64,000 nt of DNA, taken from positions 372,001 through 436,000 of the forward strand of contig CP126206.1 of the NCBI GenBank assembly GCA_030272155.1, read 5' to 3'. The position numbers and the translations under genes are program-made. Below are positions 1 to 11,568 of the stretch, piece after piece (within the stretch, counting starts at the first letter, position 1; each line of letters begins with the position of its first letter). This stretch comes from Tetradesmus obliquus. Taxonomy: Eukaryota; Chlorophyta; Chlorophyceae; Sphaeropleales; Scenedesmaceae. A model generated the notes under the pieces. The model did not search any database. It was not told where the DNA came from and was given only the letters and a program-made list of their open reading frames with translations.

Positions 1-990
1 TGCTCGCAGCGCCATCGAAAAACGTTAACAAGGTATTTTCCACACGAGTAATGCTTTCATTTGTACGATTCGGCCGTGCGTGCCTGTTTTTTGGGCTCAA
101 ATAGGCAGGTTACACTTGTGTGTAAAAGGTAATTACCCTAACGCTTACCTTCAGCAAATGGAGGGTAAGAAAATGCCAGCGGCTAGGCCTCTAGGCTAGA
201 GTAGCTACTCTGCAGCTCAAGTCACTTGAAGTGTACAGGCTATAGCCTATACGCAAACTTTCAGGGGTTGATGCATGAATATCCTGGATGCAGCTCAGCT
301 TGCAATTCACTCCGTATATGTTGCTGTTCTTCTCTTCTTTGGTAGTCACTGCACTCAGTGAAGCCACGGTGACTGCACTGCACTGCATTAGTCGGAGGCA
401 TGGTGAAAGCTGCCTTGTTGAAACTCTCTCACAACAGGGGCCCTCAAACAGCCCAACTGCTGCAACCGCCCAAACGTGGATTCGCCAGTGGTCTGTGGGC
501 TGGGGTGGGCATGCCTTGGTGCTGGCAGCATGACGCTAACGGATGGTGACCATATCAACTGGTCAGTGCAGCACTGAGAGAGAGAGAGGCCACCATAGTG
601 CCCTCACGCGGCATACGCCACCACTACCACCTGAAAGGATTGAAAGCTGCAACAACTTGTGAGCTTGAAGCTCAGCTCGGGCTGTCACTCAAACGAGCTT
701 CAACCCCGGGTTCATGGGCCATCATGGCCCATTCATGGCATGAAAGCCTCTGTGTGTGACCTCAACGTTGGTTATGCAAGCATAACCGTCTCTCCCATCA
801 CATGCACTGCACTACCAGCAGCTATACTGTTGTGTCTCCGTGAGTCTTAACCCTATTAGGCTGTGACCGCACGTGGAGAATTGACTCGCACCTACAAGGG
901 GCGTCCCTTTATAGGCTGCCGACGTACCGAGCCAGATTGTGACATGACAACATGCCAGAACCCCAGTGCTGCCCGCACTCTCGGATCAAA
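1..990. other. No recognisable gene
   Basis: Only short open frames without family resemblance are seen. A short GA run lies near 577. The phrase cggcatacgccaccac occurs near 608 and again near 2738, so part of this DNA is dispersed repeat. I see no RNA gene here. Confidence 0.5.
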
Positions 991-1079
991 TCACCCTCAT
1001 GAGCGGTAGATCGGCTCGCTGGGCTTGTGCCTGAGGTGGGTTCAGTCCCATACTTTGGTATTGGTATTGGTATTGGTAG
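991..1079 (+). repeat. 3' end of a tRNA-type SINE (truncated copy)
   Basis: The segment from gagcggtagatcggctcgct through ggttcagtccc, ending in a short (TATTGG)n tail, matches the 3' part of the SINE at 37304-37602 read on the minus strand, with scattered differences. The tRNA-like head is absent, so this is a 5'-truncated or diverged copy. It ends 16 bp before the split-direct-repeat element. Confidence 0.6.
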
Positions 1080-1095
1080 AGTCCCTGCACCACAG

Positions 1096-1905
1096 TACAC
1101 GTCGTTCTCATACGGACAGTCTACTTGTGCAGGCGCTGAGGCCTCACGACGTGACATATACGGCGCGCCGTGGTCCCTATATGTGTGCCAGCACCAGCAG
1201 GGATGCACGATACGCGCACTTGGCATTGAGAGTGAGTGAGTGAGTGAGTACCCAGGCAGCTCTGCAGCTCCTGGGTAAGTTAAGGCTAAGGGGGTGTGTG
1301 TGGCCAGGGTAGTGATTCTACTCGCTGCAGCAGGCAGGGTTCTGGTTTGTAGGAGAGTTCTTAAACCCGCGGGGACCGCTAGTGCCCAGTTCAGTCAACG
1401 GGCCTGGGGGCAGGAGCTTGAAAGCGCCCCTGGGCTCCACACCCTCTACTTGTCCACTTGCGCCCTAGGGCACAAGCGGGGTGTATCGCTGTCGTGCGCT
1501 CATCGCTGTCGTGCGCTCATCTAAACCGTGGCTTTTTGCGGTGGTCTGGCTCGCCGGTGCCGTGCTTTCGTTTCTTTGCGGGGTTCGGGTTTGACTGTGC
1601 TGGTCTTGCGCCTGTACGTACAGGAAATGTATACATTTCCTTGCTGCCGTCATGATTGCCTTACGTTGCCTCCATATCTTCTGCATGTTGGTCGCGCACT
1701 TGGCATTTTGGCTAACGTTCGGAACGCGTTCGGAACGCAGGATACGTTACGCTTAGTGGCAAACGCTGCTTGGGAACGCCAGCTCAGCCTCTGCGTCATC
1801 TGCATGCCCCTATCCCTTCAAACAAGGTATCTGTATACTTGATTAATTACTTTGAGTAGCCACTGGCATCACAGGACGCCCCATGTTTTGCAACATATCA
1901 GGTGC
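1096..1905 (+). repeat. Split direct repeat A1 of the large element
   Basis: This 810-bp copy is nearly identical to A2. The length difference of 17 bp is explained by a tandem duplication of a 17-bp unit (ctgtcgtgcgctcatcg) near 1488-1521, present once in A2. It starts tacacgtcgttctc and carries a (GAGT)n run and a short hairpin around cccaggcagctctgcagctc. Open frames inside it are not recognisable proteins. Confidence 0.88.
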
Positions 1906-3555
1906 CGGTGTTAGGGGTTCTCCGGCACACCAAGTGGATGGATTCGCGGCATGCAAAAGGTCACCAACTGCAACTTCACTTATTCTCGAAGCATGTCATT
2001 TTTGTAGAGAGTTGAATCATGGTAACACGGATCAGCTTAAGCTAACAACAGCGTAATCGCGCCAAAGTCAGCAAACGTATCGTGCACGTTTTCTGCCTCT
2101 GGGCCACAAAGTCAGAACGGTCGGGATCCGGACGCGTTTGGAACGCACGATAAGAAAGCGAACGAAACGTTGCGTGCAACCCTGAGCACCAGTGACAGTA
2201 CCTGTACTTACCTGTACTTGTAACAAAAGTTGCACTGTTTCCTAATTAGGCTGAGATGTTGACATCGATTATAAACTCACCTTGCTGTGACTATCTTTAC
2301 CGTAAAGTCGGGCTGCAGCCTGCATGCGCGCGCAGCTGCAGCCATGTGCTTGCAGCAGCTGTGCGGCACTGCGCGCCCAGCTGCAGGTTGCGGCTGTTGT
2401 TCTGCACATCTGCAAACTAAATCGCGTCGGCAGCTGGAGACATCTGCAAGCATCTTTGAACATACGGTAAGCATGTGGGTGCAGGCCGCACGTCTCTCCT
2501 GCTGCTGCAGCAGCAGCAATGCCGGTCATGCCATGACCGCCCAGTGGGCTAGCCGCTGGCAGGGGCAATGTAAGAAGGACAGTCCATCATGAAAAATGCA
2601 AAGCTGCGCACCTTCAAGCATTGCAATGTGTTGGCCATATGCCCCCTGTACTTGGTGAACCAAGTGCACCAGATTTCTGACAGATAGATAGATAGATAGA
2701 ATCTATCTACCCCGGGGGTTACACGGTGTGTTCATGCGGCATACGCCACCACAGACATCTGGTAAAATAGGAAGCTGCACAGATTTCTGACATTCGACTA
2801 CCCTCCGGACTTGTGGTAAAAGTGCTAAAAGTCGGCTAAAAGTCCCAGGGCACCGGCCTGCAAATCCTTGGGTCGCAGGCTCGACCCCCGGCGCCCTCGC
2901 TTGCTTGTCGCTTTCAGTTGTCCACGTCAGATGAAATCACTACTGAAAACTTGTTCGCAGTAAACTTCCGTAGTAAGCTTGTCAGCTGCGTGCATACACC
3001 ACCCAGCAAAAGTTTGTGCGAAACAGGAAAACACAGAATCTAGACCAGCACGCACAAACAGCGAGGCAATATTTGTACGTGGTGTGTACGTTGTATATGG
3101 CCCAAAGTAAGCAACAAGCAGCACCCGTCTGAACAAGCAACTATTTCCTGCAGTGTGCAGCTGGCAGGCGTGCTGCTGCTGCTCATTTTCACAGTCTGAC
3201 ACATGGTTTAACCACCTATGGCCAACTCGCAGTGCTGCGCCAGCTGGCTTCGCCCTTGCAACCAGTGAACATTCAAATACCAGAAAGTAATATTCAGCAA
3301 CGCACAGGAGCAGCAACCCGCTTTCAGTAGGTGTTGTTAATTTGAATATGCTACGTAGGAATACTCCCAGCAGAGCACAGCAGCTGCCAAAGCCGAGCAC
3401 AGCAACACACACACCAACAACCGACACACCCACCCCTGCAGTGCCAGGCCCAGCAGAGCTGCCATGCCAAACTTGCTAATACTGCAGGTGTGACATCACA
3501 CGCTTACTTTATTTTTTTAAGGGTGCTTATCACACGCTTACTTATTTTTTTTGAG
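1906..3555. other. Interior of the large split-repeat element
   Basis: No open frame with family resemblance is present; the longest (about 168 codons, minus strand, 2927-3433) has no motif I know. A (GATA)n/(TATC)n palindrome lies at about 2683-2710. The interior therefore gives no support for an autonomous element. Confidence 0.6.
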
Positions 3556-3562
3556 GGTGCTT
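3495..3562 (+). repeat. 34-bp tandem duplication at the B1 border
   Basis: Units 3495-3528 and 3529-3562 both read atcacacgcttactt, a T run, then agggtgctt with small differences. The B1 repeat begins inside the second unit, so the duplication straddles the repeat border. Confidence 0.8.
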
Positions 3563-4707
3563 ATTGACGGACAGAAAAAATCAAATTGCGTGTTTGACAA
3601 GGTTCCCAACATGTGCCTCAGCAGCAACTTGCACCTATATTTTTTGCAATAAATGCTGATTGCAATGGAGCGCAGTTGTATTTCGGACCCCTTGGGGGGT
3701 CACACCGTCCCCTGCTGCTACTGCTACTGCTGCTGCTGCTGCTGCTGCTGCTGTTACTGCTGCTGCAAGGCCGTGGTGCCCCATTGGTGGACAGTAGATG
3801 CGTGCATGCGGTTACTCGCTGTGTTTTCGGAAGACGTACTCTGAGTGTGCTTGACGTTGTGAAGGTAGTTTGACGCGAGCCGTCCTTGCTGAGCGACTCC
3901 GTGCATATCCATGCAAAGTTCCCCGGTTGCAGTGCACGCTATTCCGCATATCGCTGACCATCATCACGGCAAACTCAACAGTTGCTGATGCACGAATAGA
4001 TTTGCGGTGATTCTGCTGCATAGTGGCGGACAGAGCGACTGCAGGGCCAGCGCCCTGGAATGATTGCAAAGTGCGAAACACTGTTGGCGGTCAAGCATAG
4101 CTCATGAACTGCAATTGCAAGGCGCATTGAAAGATTATGTTGAAGGTCTGCGTCCTGGAAGCTGTGTAGTAGGCAGGGCACACGCCTCGAAGCCGTAGTC
4201 GAGTCAACTTCCGCCTTCGGTGGAAGTACCCGGACCTTCCACACTGCACAAACACCGGTAACTTCTTCGTTGCAGCCTTAGAATTAATTTTTTTTGCATA
4301 TCATGTGCAATGGTACAGGGTCAAGGTCAGCGCCGATAGGTGTCGGATCTGGTACTCTGCCAGCAGGACTGTTTGCCTGTGCCCTACCAGTTGACTGGTA
4401 CATGCAGTTCCTGGGGCTTGCTGACGCTGACAGCGGTTATACTTAGTTCGGTACCTTGCCCGTGGCTTGTGACGCCCGTAATATAGCAGCACCAGTCCCA
4501 GTTTCATGCATCTGGCTCTATGAACTTTGAGCCCTGCCGCAGTTCGGGACTGAGCTGTCACGCAACAGTTGCACAGTTGCCATGGGCTTGGGACTTCAGT
4601 GCTTGAACATCTGCTGCCTATGATTCTACGTGGGGGCTATGGCGGCGGGATGTCGCCCCTGCTGACCACCAGGAATACTATTTTTCGTCTGAACTTGCGT
4701 GCTTATT
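3556..4707 (+). repeat. Split direct repeat B1 of the large element
   Basis: This 1152-bp copy pairs with B2 (6003-7152). Differences are mostly point changes and the length of an internal CTG microsatellite (about 3718-3768 here, longer in B2). It ends gcgtgcttatt and is followed immediately by A2. Confidence 0.88.
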
Positions 4708-5500
4708 TACACGTCGTTCTCATACGGACAGTCTACGTGTGCAGGCGCTGAGGCCTCACGACGTGACATATACGGCGCGCCGTGGTCCCTATATGTGTGC
4801 CAGCACCAGCAGGGATGCACGATACGCGCACTTGGCATTGAGAGTGAGTGAGTGAGTGACTACCCAGGCAGCTCTGCAGCTCCTGGGTAAGTTAAGGCTA
4901 AGGGGGTGTGTGTGGCCAGGGTAGTGATTCTACTCGCTGCAGCAGGCAGGGTTCTGGTTTGTAGGAGGGTTCTTAAACCCGCGGGGACCGCTAGTGCCCA
5001 GTTCAGTCAACGGGCCTGGGGGCAGGAGCTTGAAAGCGCCCCTGGACTCCACACCCTCTACTTGTCCACTTGCGCCCTAGGGCACAAGCGGGGTGTATCG
5101 CTGTCGTGCGCTCATCTAAACCGTGGCTTTTTGCGGTGGTCTGGCTCGCCGGTGCCGTGCTTTCGTTTCTTTGCGGGGTTCGGGTTTGACTGTGCTGGTC
5201 TTGCGCCTGTACGTACAGGAAATGTATACATTTCCTTGCTGCCGTCATGATTGCCTTACGTTGCCTCCATATCTTCTGCATGTTGGTCGCGCACTTGGCA
5301 TTTTGGCTAACGTTCGGAACGCGTTCGGAACGCAGGATACGTTACGCTTAGTGGCAAACGCTGCTTGGGAACGCCAGCTCAGCCTCTGCGTCATCTGCAT
5401 GCCCCTATCCCTTCAAACAAGGTATCTGTATACTTGATTAATTACTTTGAGTAGCCACTGGCATCACAGGACGCCCCATGTTTTGCAACATATCAGGTGC
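4708..5500 (+). repeat. Split direct repeat A2 of the large element
   Basis: This 793-bp copy of A1 starts directly after B1. Its last base is the centre of a perfect 20-bp palindrome (tatcaggtgcgcacctgata, 5491-5510), whereas A1 is followed by unrelated sequence. Confidence 0.88.
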
Positions 5501-6002
5501 GCACCTGATACGTATACGTAGGGGTGCCGTATACGGTAGGGGTGCCACCTGTACTAAGCTGTAGGTTGCATGGTGTAGTTCGGATGCAGCCACAAATAAT
5601 AACAGACAAACATTATGCATATTCAACTTGATCAACAAGAAAACTAAGGTTTGGGCACACATATTAGAAATAAACTAAGTTTGAGTTTGGTGTGATCAAA
5701 TCTGCAGTGGGGCTTAGTTTAGTCCAGGGGCCGATCTCGGTGTAATAATCCTCTTATCTCAACCACTGGTGGCTCTCTAAAGTGCGCAAAAGCGTCCCTA
5801 CCATGCCAACACCAACTGCCAAGACTCCCGGAGTCAGTGACCCTTTTCAAAACACCATGCCAGGTGTGTTATGACCGAGCACACAATCAGTGGTTTTTGG
5901 GACCATATCACTGATGTTTTTAAGAATTTAACCTTTATTAAAGCACTGGCTGTTGGTCCGTGGACCAATCATTACCCCCCAATAATTACGTATGCATGAC
6001 CT
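5501..6002. other. Spacer between A2 and B2
   Basis: About 500 bp with no recognisable gene. It opens with the right half of the palindrome and a short tandem repeat (gtatacgtaggggtgcc / gtatacggtaggggtgcc, about 5511-5552). Confidence 0.6.
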
Positions 6003-6166
6003 GGTGCTTATTGACGGACAAAAAAGAAAAATCAAAATGAGTGTTTGACAAGGTTCCCAACATGTGCCTCGGCAGCAATTTGCACCAATATTCTTTGCAA
6101 AAAATGCTGGTTGCAATGGAGCGAAGTTGTCTTTCGGACCAAGGGAGGTCACACCGCCCCCTGCTG

Positions 6167-6209
<43 letters not shown>

Positions 6210-7152
6210 TGTTGCTGCTGCTGCAAGGCCGTGGTGCCCCATCGGTGGACCGTAGATGCGTGCATGTGGTTACTCGCTATGTATTCGGACGACGTATTCT
6301 CAGTGTGCTTGACGTTGTGAAGGTAGTTTGACGCGAGCCGTCCTTGCTGAGCCACTCCATGCATATCCATGCAAAGTTCCCCGGTTGCAGTGCACGCTAT
6401 TCCGCATATCGCTGACCATCATCACATAACTCAACAGTTGCTGATGCACGAATAGAGTTGCGGCGATTCTGCTGCATAGTGGCGGAGAGAGCGACTGCAG
6501 GGCCAGCGCCCTGGAATGATTGCAAAGTGCGAAACAGTGTTGGCGGTCAAGCAAAGCTCATGAACTGCAGTGGCAAGGCGAATTGAAAGAGTATGTTTAA
6601 GGTCTAAGTCCTGGAAGCTGTGTAGTAGGCAAAGCCGTAGTCGAGTCAACTTCCGCCTTCAGTGGAAGTACCCGGAACTTCCACACTGCACGAAACACCG
6701 GTAACTTCTTCGTTGCAGCCTTTGAATCAATGTTTTTTTGTATATCATGAGCAATGTTACAGGGCCAAGGTCAGCTCCGTTAGGTGTCGGATCTGGTACT
6801 CTGCCAGCAGGACTGTTTGGCTGTGCCATACCAGTTGACTGGTACATGCAGTTCCTGGGGTTTGCTGACGCCGACAGCGGTTATCCATAGTTCGGTACCT
6901 TGCCCGTGGCTTGTGACGCCCGTAATACAGCAGCACCAGTCCCAGTTTCATGCATCTGGCTCTATGAACTTTGAGCCCTGCAGCAGTTCGGGACTGAGCT
7001 GTCACGCAACAGTTGCACAGCTGCCATGGGCTTGGGACTTCAGTGCTTGAAAAATCTGCTGCCTGTGATTCTACGTGGGGGCTATGGCGGCGGGATGTCG
7101 CCTCTGCTGACCACCAGGAATATTATTTTTCGTCCGAACTTGCGTGCTTATT
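6003..7152 (+). repeat. Split direct repeat B2 of the large element
   Basis: Right-end copy of B, with an expanded CTG run (about 6168-6230). The last shared bases are gcgtgcttatt at 7152; beyond them the sequence diverges from B1, which fixes the right end of the element. Confidence 0.88.
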
Positions 7153-7902
7153 GAGGATACTGCTGGAAACTGCAAAGCAATATCTTTCCATAATCTAAAT
7201 TACCGAGGTAAAGCTATACCCCGGGGGGTGAAGTGTCAACAAAAACATGCCGAGCAAACAGTCAATGGACCATACTATGCTAGTAGCAACTAGAGTGTGT
7301 TAAATCCACCAGAGGCTGTCACATTCCTTTGTAGTTGGTAACAGCTTATCAGGAAGGGTACCACCAGCCTTGCACCCGCTGGCCGCCACTATCGCCACTA
7401 GATGCAAAACCATTACTATCACCGTGTGGTGCACTGCCGCTATCCCTATCGCTATCCCTATCCCTATCACCACTACCATCATGACCATCACAACTCCCGC
7501 CGCTGGATTGTCTGGACAAATGATCTCCACCACAATCTACCGCTGAAGTCTCAACATCAATCTGGTGAAACGTCTCCATTATATTCATCAGTCTTGACGT
7601 TTGAACACGGGATGCTTCACCCAAGCGCGTCGTAATCGTTTCATCCGATTAGGATTCAGCCTTTCATTGCCAGCGCCAGCTTCAGCCCTGCTTACATGTT
7701 GTAAAACTCTCCCTTCACAACTGAGGCAACACTGTGTGAAGCCGTTGCTTGCGACCAAAGCCTCGTAGGAGTGTCATGCCAAGCTGTCTGCACATTGAAC
7801 CTGCCATTGATGCGGCTGCTAGCATGATACCCACCACCCATCCTTCCGCGAACACTGTCCCTGCTATGGCAGTGCCGCAGCCTACCGGCCCATGCTGGGC
7901 AA
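7153..7902. other. Intergenic stretch downstream of FkbM gene 1
   Basis: This holds an irregular CCCTAT/CGCTAT microsatellite (about 7439-7470) and reading frames that only shadow it. No gene is recognised. It may contain the 3' UTR of the minus-strand gene that ends at 7903. Confidence 0.5.
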
Positions 7903-10144
7903 CTAAGCCACCAAGTATGCCTGGCAACAATCCCGGCTGGCGCATTGCCGAGGGCGCACGCTGTCTATTAGGCCCGCCCGCCACCAACTGCTTGAACACA
8001 CATCCACATGCTTAACTGGGTAAAGAACCCTGTGCATGTTATCTTTGCCGGCTGGCGTATGGGCCAACATCACCAGAGGAAGGTTGGTAGGCTTAAACAC
8101 AGAAGCAGCATAGTCAATACCGTCGCCAATGGCCACCCACACCATGCGGTTGCAAGGCAATACATTGAGCATTGGGAATTCGTCTCCGCCCGCAAACAGC
8201 CGTTTTGCATCGGCCAATGTCAGCAGTGGCTGGTCGCCGGCCGCTGACGCGTGCACAAAGAACAGGTTGACACCTTTTGTGTCTATTGCCACAAGGTGAT
8301 ATCCAAATGATTTGAGCATTGTCACAAACGCCTTTGATGATGCTCCAAAGTAGCAGTCGCCTGCATAATGTGCAGAACATGCCTGGAAAGCTTGAAGCAT
8401 GAGTGCATGGAAATCAGACATTACACATTAAGCATTTGGTAATGTATTGAACAGCAGCAAACACGTTATTGGAATTGGTAAAGATTTAGTTGCAAGAAAG
8501 TCGCAGGTTGAGCCTGTAACTTTGACAATGTAATTCAGTGTCGGAGATTTGGGGGTTGGGGCGATGAAGAACTTTCAAAAAAAAAGTCAGAATAAAATAA
8601 ACCCTCTTTAGTAGAGTATACTCTCTCATTTGTGTCTAGGGCAAAAACTTGCAGGCAGCTTCATCACAGTGATGGATTATACTCTGAGAGGATAGTTGCT
8701 ATATACAGTTTACATTACCCGGCAGATGTATCGTATAAGAAAATGCAATTGCCGCCAATAGCAAGAAAATTGTAGTTGGCAGCCAGGGTAGCCTCTCTCC
8801 CCCAAGAAAATGCAAGTGGTGAAGATCACTGAGCACAACAGCAGTGGTTTCTTAAGGTCCCGATTGTCCTGAGTCAGCTGAAGCTGCATGTTATGATTAA
8901 ATCTATCAGCGCACCTCCAAGCGGCGGTGTTGCACAGCCTTTCTCGCATGCATCAGGGACGAATGCCATTTCTTCAGGTACGTCGACCGTGGCATAGCTG
9001 TCTGTCATTGGAAAATTTCGGTTGAATTCAACAGTGAGCGAGCGCGGCCTGTAGCCACCGCGCAGCATGGCGAGCGTAACCCAGAAAGTGTTTTGGTCCA
9101 AATCAACAGTTGCGTGGTCAATCACTGGGTATGGGACTTTGTGCTTCTGAAACAGTTGCACGATATTAAAGCTGTAGATGAACTCTTTTTGCAGGTTGAT
9201 GTCTGGGCGGTAATTGCCTCCATCCATGGATAAGCCAGTAAAGTTGTGGTTTTCCCTGCGAATGTTTGAGTGTGCAACATGGAAAGGGGCTGTGTAAATT
9301 AGTGACGTAAGAAGAACTCAGCAGTAGTAGCAGAGAAGCCACAGATTGGTCGACACTTTGAGGACAAGAGCGCAGTGTACATACAACCCTTCGTAGCAAG
9401 AGCAATGGAGCACATACAAGCATCAGGAAAGTCATCAATCAGCGTTTTCTTGCAATTTTGCTGCTGAACCAGCTTGTCAGTCCTGCCATATCTAGGAAGG
9501 CAACATGTAAATTTTGTCGTGTGCAACCATGCCGCATGAGTGACTGCTGCTGTCTGCTGCTACTGCTTAGTGTGCTTAGCGTGGTCTTGCCAGTCATGCT
9601 CTGGCACACCTGAGGTTTCTGTGGGTGCATTCGGTTCCATCCCCTACTCCAAACTCCACATATTGTCTGTTAGTGCTGCCTATACACTCAAATACGGCTT
9701 CAATTATGCCATCCTCACCCCACTGGCTGAACACCTGCAAAGCTAACACACAAGCAGCTGCATGTGACTCACTAGCAAACAGACTCCGTGTCGTTGTGGT
9801 GGCTTACACCAGTCAAGATGGTGGCTATCACTCCTTTGTGGTCATTGACCCCAGAACATGTAGTTTGACCAAGCCCCAATCAGACGGTCATGCAAAGCAG
9901 GTTGGCAAAACTTCACACTGCAATCAGTGCGGTTCAAGTGGACTAGCAGCTTGCTGGGCTGGTGCCTGGGATTGGATGCAACATGTGCATCCGCCTCACC
10001 TACCTTGCGTTCAACCAAACTGGTGCTGTTGAACTTGCTGAGGAGACACTCTCTGGCTGCCTCTGGCGTTGCTGGTGTGCTCTTGAACACAACAGCATCT
10101 ACTGACGGCAATGTGTGACTTGCCAGCAGCATCAGCATCAGCAT
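7903..10144 (-). CDS. FkbM-type methyltransferase-like protein (4 exons)
   Basis: Exons, minus strand: 10144-10004, 9734-9610, 9255-8915 and 8360-7903. All have GT-AG borders and the phases close to 354 codons plus stop. The start is the first Met of a hydrophobic N-terminus ([10 protein letters not shown]), a possible short signal or anchor. Exon 2 has FSQWGEDG and [12 protein letters not shown] (about residues 72-83), the SAM-binding start of FkbM-like proteins. Exon 3 has [13 protein letters not shown], a [14 protein letters not shown] segment and VEFNRNF, all typical of a subgroup found in bacteria and algae. Exon 4 has CYFGAS and a [17 protein letters not shown] strand. Members of this family are known or predicted O-methyltransferases, often on sugars. 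Substrate and compartment cannot be read from the sequence. It is only distantly related to the other two FkbM genes here and has different introns. Confidence 0.82.
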
Positions 10145-10841
10145 TGCCGTAGCTTTGTGTTCCCAAACCGGCACGTTGCCTGCTCTGCATCCCTGACACA
10201 CAGGAGATGGTTTAATGGGCTGATGAACGGAAAGCTCTACATGCTGTGGCAGTTTGGACCTGCAGCTGGCCATGGCTCGGCGCTCGCAACACTGCTCTGA
10301 TAGGAATAATGCCCTGCACATCAGGCCCTGAGGGTTGAACCATTTCATCCAGAGTAATCATTTATCAAAGTTTCAGCCAGCAGGAGACGCACTGCAACTG
10401 CACAGCAGACTTGATCATAATGCGCTGTCTGCACAGCAACTGTTTCAGGTGCGCACTGCAGTTGCTCTGTGGTGCTGCTCCTCCTGCTGACCCACATGTT
10501 GCTGGAATCAAACATTTAGATTCTGACTTTGGTAGCACAACCGATGAGATCGCCTAGCATTCAGCAGCATCAAGTGCCGTCAAAATCAAAGAGTTGCGTC
10601 TGGGGCTTAACCCAGGCTGGCGGTCTCACCTGAATACTCGAGCATTTCGGCATCGCGATGGGCGAACGTGTTTCAACATTTTCTGGATTTATAGTGCACT
10701 TCGGCTGGCATTCACCGCGTTCAGGGAGGCCGCCAGCAGGACGCCACCCAATTGCAAGCAGTGATGGGTCCTTGGGCCAAGGGCAGAGCATTCAAAAAAG
10801 AGCTGCAACAACTTCCAGAAACTAAATGCAAGATTTTTGAA
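10145..10841. other. Upstream region of FkbM gene 1
   Basis: This is presumably the promoter and 5' leader of the minus-strand gene starting at 10144. No distinct promoter motif is recognised. An upstream Met at 10348 is open to the same frame, so a longer N-terminus (168-residue frame) is possible but less signal-like. Confidence 0.4.
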
Positions 10842-11378
10842 TCCATTACTAAAAAGAAATACGGTCCGTCAGTCAGTCAGTCAGTCAGTCAGTCAGAAGC
10901 CTGGCTTAGGACCTGGCCGTTGAACCCCAGGGCGATTCGAAAAATTGCAGAGGACGCAAATGAAGGCGCGAGAGCAGCCGATCAGAGTTAGATTGGGCAC
11001 TTGAAATCGATTCGAGGCCGTGGGCTGGGTGAGGCGGTGTTCTGTTGCGGGGTGCTACTGCAAAACATCACGGGCTACAGCAGACACAGAAGGCAGTGCA
11101 GCGAAATTTTCTGAAAAGCGATGGCTCGAGACGAATACTACAAGCGAAAGGCGCCCGGGGTAGGGATGATCATGGTTGGCTTCTGAAATTGCAGGTGTTG
11201 CAGTTGCTGTCTTGAGGACAGCACCAGCAAGCACGGGTGCCTCCCATCCTTACTAGAAAAGGAGTGACGTAGTCACGGGAAACTGCTAGTCCATTACTAA
11301 AAAGAAATACGGTCCGTCAGTCAGTCAGTCAGTCAGTCAGAAGCCTGGCTTAGGACCTGGCCGTTGAACCCCAGGGCG
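10842..11378 (+). repeat. Direct repeat pair (93 and 89 bp) with (GTCA)n core
   Basis: Copies at 10842-10934 and 11290-11378 share tccattactaaaaag, a GTCA microsatellite and cctggcttaggacctggccg. They differ by one GTCA unit and enclose 355 bp of unique sequence. This could be a tiny terminal-repeat element or a segmental duplication; no coding frame lies between them. Confidence 0.8.
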
Positions 11379-11568
11379 TCTGCGGAACTCCGTGAACACA
11401 GCAGTGCAGCGTCGTATCAAGATTAGGTTTTTTTACCGCACACCTATGAGATGCAACGACTTGCGATCAGCGCTGTTCCTTAATGCTGCAGTGAACTGCT
11501 GTCGCGGTTGTACCCACCAAGCACTGCGTCATTGACTGTGGAGTTTGAAGGATGCGTCTAAGCTGTAC

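Larger units (their letters stand above)
1096..7152. mobile_element. TOC1-like split-direct-repeat element (non-coding)
   Basis: Two long direct repeats are interleaved as A1 (1096-1905), interior (1906-3555), B1 (3556-4707), A2 (4708-5500), spacer (5501-6002) and B2 (6003-7152). B1 ends at 4707 and A2 begins at 4708, so the two abut with no gap. This A1-B1A2-B2 plan is the split direct repeat of PAT-group DIRS-like elements such as Kangaroo (Volvox) and of Chlamydomonas TOC1/TOC3. No reverse transcriptase, RNase H or recombinase is visible in the interior, so it would be a non-autonomous member like TOC1. The high A1/A2 and B1/B2 identity suggests fairly recent activity. No target duplication is evident at the outer ends, as expected for tyrosine-recombinase insertion. 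The assignment rests on architecture, not protein similarity. Confidence 0.8.

Noticed and set aside
2927..3433. 168-codon minus-strand frame inside the large split-repeat element
   Set aside because: No domain, Cys-rich chance-like composition and no splice partners; not called as the element's protein.
6064..6331. Poly-Ala/poly-Leu/poly-Cys frames across CTG runs in repeats B1 and B2
   Set aside because: All are translations of the microsatellite in different frames.
7439..7470. CCCTAT repeat as a telomeric tract
   Set aside because: Green-algal telomeres are CCCTAAA or CCCTAAAA type; this one is short, irregular and internal.
9842..10348. Reading FkbM gene 1 exon 1 through to the stop at 9842
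   Set aside because: The phase fits only if the donor after LVERK at 10004 is used; this joins directly to FSQWGEDG, the expected family order.
10861..11340. (GTCA)n repeats as a CRISPR-like array
   Set aside because: There are only two repeat copies with a microsatellite core and a single spacer, in eukaryotic DNA.
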